Shown here: piece by piece, positions 9,054 to 13,091 of the stretch
Layout of the letters: each line of letters starts with the position of its first letter
Position numbering within the stretch: the first letter of the stretch is position 1
Origin: Burkholderiales bacterium
GTDB taxonomy: Bacteria; Pseudomonadota; Gammaproteobacteria; Burkholderiales; Casimicrobiaceae
Reading direction: 5' to 3'
DNA: 13,091 nt
NCBI GenBank assembly: GCA_031277445.1
Contig: JAITMH010000088.1
Location: forward strand, 1 to 13,091
Translations under genes and position numbers: made by a program
The notes under the pieces: generated by a model
Databases searched by the model: none
Told to the model about the DNA's origin: nothing
What the model saw: the letters and a program-made list of their open reading frames with translations, nothing else

Positions 9054-9071
9054 CCCCCTTTCCAAAGGGGG
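9054..9071. repeat. Perfect GC-rich hairpin CCCCCTTT/AAAGGGGG
   Basis: An 8-bp perfect stem (9054-9061 with 9064-9071) has a 2-base loop. A smaller GCCGCC-GAA-GGCGG-type hairpin follows at about 9073-9087. A related C-rich/G-rich element occurs at 13027-13065. No T-tract follows, so I read it as an intergenic repeat and not an intrinsic terminator, though it could slow polymerase after pilL. Confidence 0.6.
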
Positions 9072-9191
9072 TGGCCGCCGAAGGCGGACGGGGGTTTGCT
9101 CCCCTTCAAACCCGCCCTTTACTTTTTTTAACCACGAAAAACACGAAAGTCACGAAAAAAGCTAACCGCGAAGAACGCAGAGAAAAAATTC

Positions 9192-9285
9192 GGCGTCATT
9201 GCGAGGAGCGAAAGCGACGAAGCAATCCAGTGTTTTTTCGATGCGCCTATTTTCTGGATTGCTTCGCTTCGCTCGCAATGACGCC
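9192..9285. repeat. Inverted repeat of the GTCATTGCGAG...GCAATCC family
   Basis: The left arm (39 bases, 9192-9230) and right arm (32 bases, 9254-9285) share two perfect blocks, GGCGTCATTGCGAG (14) and AAGCAATCCAG (11). A 14-base middle segment on the left replaces a 7-base one on the right. The loop is 23 bases (9231-9253). The arms are palindromic copies of one repeat family facing each other, able to form a long cruciform or RNA hairpin. Confidence 0.85.
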
Positions 9286-9357
9286 TGTTTTTTCTTTTGC
9301 GCTCTTTGCGTTCTTTGCGGTTAATTGTTTTTTCTTCGCGCCTTCGCGTGAGCCGAA

Positions 9358-9428
9358 CGTAGGGGCGGCAATCTGCCGCCCGCAACCGCATGGATTCTAC
9401 GACTCCGCTTCGCTTCGCGTAGAATGAC
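9358..9428. repeat. Two adjacent REP-like hairpins
   Basis: Hairpin 1 pairs GGGCGGCA (9363-9370) with TGCCGCCC (9374-9381) over a 3-base loop. Hairpin 2 pairs ATTCTACG (9394-9401) with CGTAGAAT (9418-9425) around a 16-base loop made of a CGCTT/CGCGT-like motif. Both resemble dispersed intergenic palindromes. A third short hairpin, GCCCC-GAA-GGGGC, follows at 9452-9464. I see no coding potential here. Confidence 0.6.
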
Positions 9429-9468
9429 TTTCTTCGTCCCTTCCGAGGTTTGCCCCGAAGGGGCGCAA

Positions 9469-9657
9469 CATGAGTAACCGTCGGTGAAGCGAGCGCAGCG
9501 AGCGAAACCGGCGGCTCCAGACACGCTCTCTGTGGCCAGCCCTGAAGGGCTGAACAAAGCGCGGATTCAGCCCTTGCAGGGCTGGTAGATAGGTGGGATG
9601 GCTATCCGCCGGTTCCGCGCTCGCGTTGCTCGCGCTCCACCGACGGTTACTCACATG
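9469..9657. mobile_element. MITE-like 189-bp element with about 46-52-base terminal inverted repeats
   Basis: The left end (9469-9514, beginning CATGAGTAACCGTCGGTG) matches the reverse complement of the right end (9606-9657, ending TCACATG), with a few mismatches and small indels. The 91-base interior holds two tandem hairpins with the same 7-base stem, CAGCCCT...AGGGCTG (9537-9552 and 9568-9584). No transposase is encoded, so it could at most be moved in trans. I did not see an unambiguous target-site duplication, and a folded dispersed repeat without mobility is equally possible. Confidence 0.55.
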
Positions 9658-9766
9658 ACGCGCCTGCGGCGCTGACTGCTCACAAAGTTAGCGCATATAG
9701 GTTTGCTCCCCTTCAAGAACCTGCCCCCGAGGTGATTTTTATCGGAGGCGCCAGGAGAGGGACGCC
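9658..9766. other. Intergenic stretch with little recognisable content
   Basis: Apart from one small hairpin (GCGCC-TGC-GGCGC, 9660-9672), I see no gene, promoter or repeat family in these 109 bases. It completes the 975-base gene-free interval between pilL and tRNA-Cys. Confidence 0.5.
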
Positions 9767-9793
9767 AAAAACAAAGCCCCGTTAAGGGGCTTT
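9767..9793 (-). terminator. Rho-independent terminator of tRNA-Cys
   Basis: Read on the - strand: an 8-bp perfect stem AAAGCCCC/GGGGCTTT (9773-9780 with 9786-9793), a 5-base loop, then G and five T (9767-9771). It begins 26 bases past the 3' end of the tRNA gene, in the correct orientation. Confidence 0.85.
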
Positions 9794-9819
9794 AGTTGTT
9801 CTAACTCATTGATTTTATT

Positions 9820-9893
9820 TGGAGGCGGAGGTCGGAATCGAACCGGCGTAGACGGCTTTGCAGGCCGCTGCATGACCACTCTGCCACCCCGCC
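9820..9893 (-). tRNA. tRNA-Cys (anticodon GCA), CCA encoded
   Basis: This 74-base - strand gene folds as a cloverleaf. The acceptor is GGCGGGG with CTCCGCC (one G-T pair). The anticodon loop is CTGCAAA (anticodon GCA), closed by a GCGGC/GCCGT stem. The T-loop is TTCGATT. The discriminator is U73, which is an identity element of tRNA-Cys, and a genomic CCA follows. The T-stem GCCGG/CCGAC has one C-A mismatch (50-64). It is transcribed divergently from cysS, 170 bases away, from its own promoter and to its own terminator. Confidence 0.96.
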
Positions 9894-9905
9894 CCATAAC
9901 AGATA

Positions 9906-9934
9906 ATTATCGCACGGTTTTGAAAGGCTCACAA
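9906..9934 (-). promoter_or_regulatory. Sigma-70-type promoter of tRNA-Cys
   Basis: On the - strand, TTGTGA (9929-9934) and GATAAT (9906-9911) are separated by exactly 17 bases. The -10 box lies 12 bases before the first tRNA base, leaving room for a leader of only about 5-7 bases, as is usual for tRNA genes. Confidence 0.75.
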
Positions 9935-10008
9935 CCGCTTCTTAAAGGATGCTGCCATACCCGCATGCGCCAGGCTCACACAAGCGCCAGCATGACCGAG
10001 GCTCTCGT

Positions 10009-10014
10009 TATAAT
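10009..10014 (+). promoter_or_regulatory. Likely -10 element of the cysS promoter
   Basis: A perfect TATAAT lies 49 bases before the cysS ATG. The -35 region (about 9986-9991, GCCAGC) does not match consensus, so the promoter may be weak or activator-dependent. An ATG at 10013 in frame with cysS overlaps this box, which argues against the longer start. Confidence 0.5.
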
Positions 10015-10063
10015 GTTGCCTTTCCCGCTCTGCGCTATCCGGCTCCTTGCCCGTAAACCCTTT

Positions 10064-11446
10064 ATGACCCCGCTCGCCCTCTACGACAATTACACGCGCC
10101 AGTTGCGCCCGTTTGAACCTCTGCATCCCGATGGTGAAGTCGGGCTATACACTTGCGGCCCGACGGTTTATGACTATCAGCACATCGGCAATTACCGGAC
10201 GTTTTTGTTCGAGGACACGCTGAAGCGCGTGCTGCGCTGGAACGGTTATCGCGTTCGGCACGTAATGAATATCACCGATGTCGGTCATTTGACTTCGGAT
10301 GCCGACAGCGGCGAGGACAAGATGGAGAAAGGCGCACGCCGCACCGGGAAAACGGCCTGGGAAATCGCGCAGCTCTACACCGATGCCTTTCTCGACGATC
10401 TGAACAAACTCGGCATTGAAATGCCGACCATTCTGTGTCGCGCCACCGATCACATTCAGGAACAAATCGGGTTCATCGCCGATCTGGAAAAAAAGGACTT
10501 CACGTACCGCACGTCCGACGGCATTTATTTCGACACCAGCAAGCAGGAAAGTTACGGTTATCTGGCGCGTTTGAACCGCGAGGGACTGGAGGCCGGAAAG
10601 CGCGTCGATCTGGGCGAGAAGCGCAACATCACCGACTTTGCGTTGTGGAAGTTTTCGCCGCCCGGCGAACAGCGGCAGATGGAATGGGACAGTCCCTGGG
10701 GCATCGGTTTTCCCGGCTGGCACATCGAATGTTCGGCGATGGCGCAGCGCTATCTCGGCGATTATTTCGACATTCATTGCGGCGGTGAAGACCATCTTTC
10801 AATCCATCACACCAACGAGATCGCGCAGACCGAAGCGCGTGTCGGCACCCGTCTCGCGCATTTCTGGATGCACGGTTATTTTCTGTTGCTCAACGATGCC
10901 AAGATGGCAAAATCCGCCGGTGAATTTCTGCGCATTCAATCGCTGATGGATCGCGGCTACGATCCGCTGGCTTACCGTTATTTGTGCCTCACCGCGCACT
11001 ACCGCAAGCAATTAACATTTACCTGGGACGCGCTCGACGCGGCGCAAACGGCGCTCGAACGTTTGCGTCAGGGATTTTTCGCGCTGCCTGAATCCGATGC
11101 TGCGCCCGACGCTGCGCTTGTCGAACGCTACACCGCCGATTTGAACGACGACCTCAATCTGCCGCGTGCGCTGGCGATTGTCTGGGAAACCTTGCGTGGC
11201 ACGCTCGATCCCGCAACCAAACGGGCAACGCTGGCGCATTTCGATGACGCGCTTGGTTTGCGACTGGCGGAATGGCGTCCTGCGGAGATTGCCATTCCCG
11301 ACGACATTCGCACACTTGCCGATAATCGCCTCGCGGCACGTAAAGCGAAGAACTGGGCTGAATCCGACCGCCTGCGCGATGCGTTGAAAGCCGCCGGTTG
11401 GGATGTTGAAGATGCGCCCGATGGTTATCGGATTAAACCGCGCTGA
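10064..11446 (+). CDS. cysS: Cysteinyl-tRNA synthetase
   Basis: A 460-residue class I aminoacyl-tRNA synthetase (E. coli CysRS has 461) that charges tRNA-Cys with cysteine. Visible: [15 protein letters not shown], with zinc ligand C31 and the HIGH-type signature HIGN at 40-43; HIECSAM with C223; SIHHTNE with H248 and E252, completing the zinc site; KMAKS at 280-284, an Ala variant of KMSKS; and a C-terminal [16 protein letters not shown] anticodon-binding helix typical of the family. The start is the ATG at 10064, which gives the family length; no strong Shine-Dalgarno precedes it. Longer in-frame starts would run over the promoter or antisense to the tRNA. The region after the first motif ([17 protein letters not shown]) and the [19 protein letters not shown] segment after KMAKS differ from the E. 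coli-like enzyme, suggesting another CysRS lineage. Function is certain; ancestry is inferred. Confidence 0.97.
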   Translation: MTPLALYDNYTRQLRPFEPLHPDGEVGLYTCGPTVYDYQHIGNYRTFLFEDTLKRVLRWNGYRVRHVMNITDVGHLTSDADSGEDKMEKGARRTGKTAWEIAQLYTDAFLDDLNKLGIEMPTILCRATDHIQEQIGFIADLEKKDFTYRTSDGIYFDTSKQESYGYLARLNREGLEAGKRVDLGEKRNITDFALWKFSPPGEQRQMEWDSPWGIGFPGWHIECSAMAQRYLGDYFDIHCGGEDHLSIHHTNEIAQTEARVGTRLAHFWMHGYFLLLNDAKMAKSAGEFLRIQSLMDRGYDPLAYRYLCLTAHYRKQLTFTWDALDAAQTALERLRQGFFALPESDAAPDAALVERYTADLNDDLNLPRALAIVWETLRGTLDPATKRATLAHFDDALGLRLAEWRPAEIAIPDDIRTLADNRLAARKAKNWAESDRLRDALKAAGWDVEDAPDGYRIKPR

Positions 11447-11451
11447 TTCCT

Positions 11452-11473
11452 GTGCGGGGAAGACGCCCCGCAC
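11452..11473 (+). terminator. Hairpin after cysS, possible terminator
   Basis: A perfect 8-bp stem GTGCGGGG/CCCCGCAC (11452-11459 with 11466-11473) has a 6-base loop and starts 5 bases past the cysS stop. It is not followed by a T-tract, so it may instead be an intergenic repeat or protect the mRNA 3' end. Confidence 0.45.
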
Positions 11474-11500
11474 TCCCAGCCACCTCCGCGAGAAAAGACT

Positions 11501-11543
11501 TTCTGACCTCTGATGCCTGACTTCTGATACCTGATCCCGGATC
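11501..11543 (-). repeat. Degenerate relic of the TCAGGNA heptamer repeat, inverted
   Basis: On the - strand this reads as a run of degenerate units (TCAGGTA, TCAGAAG, TCAGGCA, TCAGAGG, TCAGAA). It combines both unit forms seen in the 8847-9011 array, in opposite orientation, between cysS and the lipoprotein gene. Confidence 0.75.
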
Positions 11544-11544
11544 G

Positions 11545-11553
11545 TGCTATGCT
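11545..11553 (+). promoter_or_regulatory. Candidate extended -10 promoter of the lipoprotein-bioY operon
   Basis: TGC followed by TATGCT matches an extended -10 (TGn-TATnnT). It is 33 bases before the ATG at 11587. No good -35 is present; that position lies in the heptamer relic. This is the only promoter-like signal in the gap. Confidence 0.4.
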
Positions 11554-11586
11554 TATTGCTTTAGTCCCCATTTGAGGCCTTTCGTC

Positions 11587-11988
11587 ATGAAGCTCCCTTC
11601 TGCTTTGATTCGTGTTTTGTCGCTTCTGAGCATTGCCGCCCTGCTTTCCGGCTGCGGCGTACTCGCTCAACAAAAGCGCGACGAGGAACAAGCGATCAAA
11701 AATACCGTCGATTGTCTGTATCAGGACGAGCGCCTGCTGGTGCGTTTTGATCGTGACGAAGTGCGGGTGCTGATGCCCGACGGTCAGCGTATTTATCTTT
11801 ACCGGATGCCGTCATCACGCGGTGTGCTCTATACAAACGGCGATTTTGAATTGCTCGGAAAAGGCATCGACATCACCTTTGGCCCGGTTAGCGAGACGGC
11901 CAAACTGGAGTGCAAACCTTATAGCGTGGAAGACAAAGACCAACGCAAGGAAGACCGCAAGGGGCTCAAGGAAATGCAGGTTTTTTAA
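11587..11988 (+). CDS. Small lipoprotein resembling the MliC lysozyme-inhibitor family
   Basis: A 133-residue protein with a lipoprotein signal peptide: basic MK..R start, hydrophobic core, and lipobox LLSGC with the lipidated Cys at 23. The mature part has two cysteines (C43 in VDCLY, C109 in LECK). It also has a PDGQ...YLYRMPSSRGVLYTNGDFELLGKG stretch (in two parts), which fits the DG...L...SxSGxxYxxG...GK pattern of MliC/PliC periplasmic inhibitors of C-type lysozyme, where two such cysteines form a disulfide. The match is by eye and loose: the usual SASG is SSRG here. The C-terminus is charged (KDQRKEDRKGLKEMQVF). The ATG at 11587 is preferred over a TTG at 11572 because GAGG (11574-11577) sits 9 bases before it. 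bioY follows after 34 bases, probably in one transcript. The lipoprotein call is firm; MliC is tentative. Confidence 0.8.
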   Translation: MKLPSALIRVLSLLSIAALLSGCGVLAQQKRDEEQAIKNTVDCLYQDERLLVRFDRDEVRVLMPDGQRIYLYRMPSSRGVLYTNGDFELLGKGIDITFGPVSETAKLECKPYSVEDKDQRKEDRKGLKEMQVF

Positions 11989-12022
11989 GAACCGCTTTTT
12001 TATTCTTTAATCGGAGTTTTTT

Positions 12023-12625
12023 ATGACCACAACCGCCACTTTCCCGACCACGCTTTTGGACGCCGCCTTTCCGGCTGTTCTCTCCGATGCCCGTTCGCGC
12101 CTGCTGCGCGCCGTCGCGCTGACCGTTCTCGGCTCGCTGGCGCTGGCAGTTTCCGCCAAAATACAACTTCCTTTCGGGCCGGTACCCTTCACCATGCAGA
12201 CCTACGTCGTTCTGGTGTTGGGCGCCCTGCTCGGCAAGCGGCTGGCTTGCGCCTCCGTGATGCTTTATCTGGCGCAAGGGTTGGCGGGACTGCCGGTTTT
12301 CGCCATCGGCGGCGGTCTTGCCTATCTGGCCAGCCCAACCTTCGGCTACCTCGTCGGCTTCTTGCCGATGGTCATGCTTGTCGGTCATTTCACGGAGCGC
12401 GGCTTTGGCCGGAACCTGGGAAGCTGCCTGCTGTTGATGGCCGCCGCCCACGCGCTGCTCTATGTGTTCGGCCTGATGTGGCTCGCCCCGGTAATCGGCC
12501 TGAAACAAGCCTACCTGATCGGACTCCATCCGTTCTTGCTGGTGTCAATCATCAAAGTCATCATGGCGGCAGTGACCGTTGCCCTGGCCTGGAAAGCGCT
12601 AACGCCTTCCTCCCGCAGCTCCTGA
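12023..12625 (+). CDS. bioY: BioY, substrate-binding (S) component of a biotin ECF transporter
   Basis: A 200-residue integral membrane protein with about six hydrophobic segments (from about residue 27 to 192). The family signature is clear: LPFGPVPFTMQTYVVLVLGALLG near residues 49-71 (in two parts, the PVPFTMQT being typical), then GLPVFAIGGG at 89-98 and LASPTFGYLVGF just after, the most conserved BioY region. BioY binds biotin in the inner membrane and imports it, normally with the BioM ATPase and BioN. Neither is adjacent here, so it either uses ECF modules encoded elsewhere or acts as a solitary BioY, a situation reported in other proteobacteria. GGAG at 12013-12016, 6 bases before the ATG, supports the start. 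It follows the lipoprotein gene by 34 bases and precedes the KTSC gene by 19. No biotin operator or riboswitch-like element was recognised. Confidence 0.95.
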   Translation: MTTTATFPTTLLDAAFPAVLSDARSRLLRAVALTVLGSLALAVSAKIQLPFGPVPFTMQTYVVLVLGALLGKRLACASVMLYLAQGLAGLPVFAIGGGLAYLASPTFGYLVGFLPMVMLVGHFTERGFGRNLGSCLLLMAAAHALLYVFGLMWLAPVIGLKQAYLIGLHPFLLVSIIKVIMAAVTVALAWKALTPSSRSS

Positions 12626-12644
12626 TCGGGCGACAAAACAGCAT

Positions 12645-12857
12645 ATGGCTGAAATGAAAAAACTCTCTGGCGGCTCGTTAAGAGCCGCCGGTTACGATGA
12701 AAAAGAACGCCGCCTCACCGTCGAACTGACTTCCGGTACCTTCGTTTTTGAACACATCTCAGCGGATGTCTGGCGACGCTTCATCGGCGCCTCGTCGCCC
12801 TGGAGCTTCTTCCGCGACAACATCGAAGAAGAGTACTCCGGTAAACGGGTGCGCTGA
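12645..12857 (+). CDS. KTSC-domain small protein
   Basis: A 70-residue soluble protein that is almost entirely one KTSC domain, a small beta-rich fold first noted at the C-terminus of some lysyl-tRNA synthetases. The pattern is visible: SGGSLRAAGYDEKERRLTVEL (in two parts; the S..L..-GYD...-L-V core), then SGTFVFEHISADVWRRF, ASSPWSFFRDNI and the EEEYSGKRV end. The family's molecular role is unknown; an RNA- or protein-binding role is only a guess. Two starts are possible, ATG 12645 and ATG 12654, neither with a good Shine-Dalgarno. The first is used because it lies 19 bases after the bioY stop, compatible with translational coupling. It is probably the last gene of the lipoprotein-bioY transcript, as a hairpin follows at 12870. 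Confidence 0.85.
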   Translation: MAEMKKLSGGSLRAAGYDEKERRLTVELTSGTFVFEHISADVWRRFIGASSPWSFFRDNIEEEYSGKRVR

Positions 12858-12869
12858 TTTAGCAGGCAG

Positions 12870-12898
12870 GCTGGGATGAAGCGTAGCGCAATCCCAGC
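12870..12898 (+). terminator. Hairpin after the KTSC gene, terminator or REP-like palindrome
   Basis: A perfect 8-bp stem GCTGGGAT/ATCCCAGC (12870-12877 with 12891-12898), with an inner GCG/CGC pairing, is followed by GTTTT. It could end the bioY transcript. The GCTGGGAT...GCGCAATCCCAGC layout also resembles a dispersed intergenic palindrome, and the T-run is short. Confidence 0.5.
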
Positions 12899-12906
12899 GT
12901 TTTGCC

Positions 12907-13023
12907 TCACGCGAAGGCACGGAGAAAAAGCTTTTTAACCACGAAAAACACGAAAATTACGAAAAAATTTACCGCAAAGAACGCAAAGAACGCAAAGAAA
13001 CACCACCTCATGCGAAGGCGCAA
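12907..13023. repeat. Second copy of the CACGAA / CGCAAAGAA intergenic repeat cassette
   Basis: The cassette opens with TCACGCGAAGGC (12907-12918), identical to 9021-9032. It continues with a 24-base stretch (12932-12955: five T, then AACCACGAAAAACACGAAA) identical to 9125-9148. A CGCAAAGAA tandem (12971-12999) then resembles the inverted copy at about 9299-9324, and TCATGCGAAGGCGC closes it at 13008-13021. No coding potential is seen. Confidence 0.8.
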
Positions 13024-13026
13024 ACT

Positions 13027-13091
13027 CCCCCCCCTTCAAGGGGAGGGCTGGGGTGGGGATGGGGTTATCAGGCATCAAAGGTCAGGGATCA
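13027..13091. repeat. C8 tract, G-rich element and heptamer relics at the window end
   Basis: Eight C (13027-13034) lead into a CCCCTT-C-AAGGGG hairpin (13031-13043). A G-rich run follows, with several GGGG blocks (13041-13064). Degenerate TCAGGCA-type heptamers (13066-13091) are cut by the window edge. The order hairpin, G-rich, heptamer suggests these families tend to be found together. Confidence 0.65.

Larger units (their letters stand above)
9021..9351. repeat. Nested palindromic mosaic of intergenic repeat families
   Basis: Three arm pairs are nested around a centre near 9242. Outer arm: TCACGCGAAGGC at 9021-9032, with its reverse complement at 9340-9351. Middle arm: TAACCGCGAAGAACGCAGAG-like at 9163-9182, with the reverse complement of TAACCGCAAAGAACGCAAAG at about 9304-9323. 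Inner arm: the GTCATTGCGAG family at 9192-9230 and 9254-9285. One side also carries a GC hairpin (9054-9071) and a CACGAAA direct-repeat stretch (about 9131-9160). No credible protein is encoded. The inner family is a type of intergenic repeat I recall from many unrelated bacterial genomes, often mistranslated as small ORFs. Confidence 0.8.

Noticed and set aside
8762..9427. Open reading frame of 221 codons on the + strand across the heptamer array
   Set aside because: It starts inside pilL in another frame and is made of translated tandem repeat (YQVSGIR) and intergenic repeat families. It is open only because the + strand of the array lacks stops in any frame.
9128..9557. Overlapping - strand reading frames of 87 and 78 codons
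   Set aside because: Their sequences (RHCERSEAIQ, WIASSLSLLAMT) are translations of the GTCATTGCGAG and CGCAAAGAA intergenic repeats, a frequent source of false genes.
9809..10063. Upstream extension of cysS to give 545 residues
   Set aside because: It would run antisense through the tRNA-Cys gene and its promoter. The ATG at 10064 gives 460 residues, the normal CysRS size, starting right before conserved sequence.
11452..11473. Cysteine-responsive regulatory hairpin near cysS
   Set aside because: The hairpin lies after the cysS stop, not in its leader. The 170-base cysS upstream region shows no T-box specifier structure, nor room for one beyond the tRNA promoter.
12247..12657. 136-codon + strand reading frame overlapping bioY
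   Set aside because: It lies in a different frame within clear BioY coding sequence and shows no family features.

Overview
The window reads as chromosomal DNA of a Gram-negative proteobacterium, most likely a betaproteobacterium. This rests on the Pil-Chp gene order pilI-pilJ-pilL, the form of the Cys-tRNA, and an outer-membrane-type lipoprotein. I cannot name the genus. All convincing protein genes lie on the + strand; the only gene seen on the - strand is a tRNA.

Block 1 (1-8844) is the 3' part of a twitching-motility chemosensory operon. It holds the end of a CheW-like adaptor (PilI), a membrane methyl-accepting receptor (PilJ) and a 2103-residue multi-Hpt CheA-type hybrid kinase (PilL/ChpA). 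The receptor senses, the adaptor couples, and the kinase passes phosphate through its Hpt domains to response regulators that steer type IV pilus extension and retraction. The linkers of the kinase carry an A10 tract and a 12-bp coding minisatellite.

Block 2 (8845-9819) has no credible gene. It begins 2 bases after the pilL stop with a 23-copy heptamer array. A mosaic of intergenic repeat families follows: a nested palindrome (9021-9351), short GC hairpins, and a 189-bp element with long terminal inverted repeats (9469-9657). Members of the same families recur at 11501-11543 and 12870-13091.

Block 3 (9767-11473) holds tRNA-Cys(GCA) on the - strand, with its promoter and terminator. It is divergent from cysS, the gene for its cognate synthetase. 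The synthetase is not of the usual E. coli-like proteobacterial type.

Block 4 (11545-12898) is a probable small operon: a lysozyme-inhibitor-like lipoprotein, the biotin transporter subunit BioY without linked bioM/bioN, and a 70-residue KTSC-domain protein. The window ends in more repeats.

No CRISPR array, transposase, phage gene or obvious new multi-gene system was found. The most unusual features are the repeat architecture, the homopolymer and minisatellite inside pilL, and the cysS/tRNA-Cys pair.
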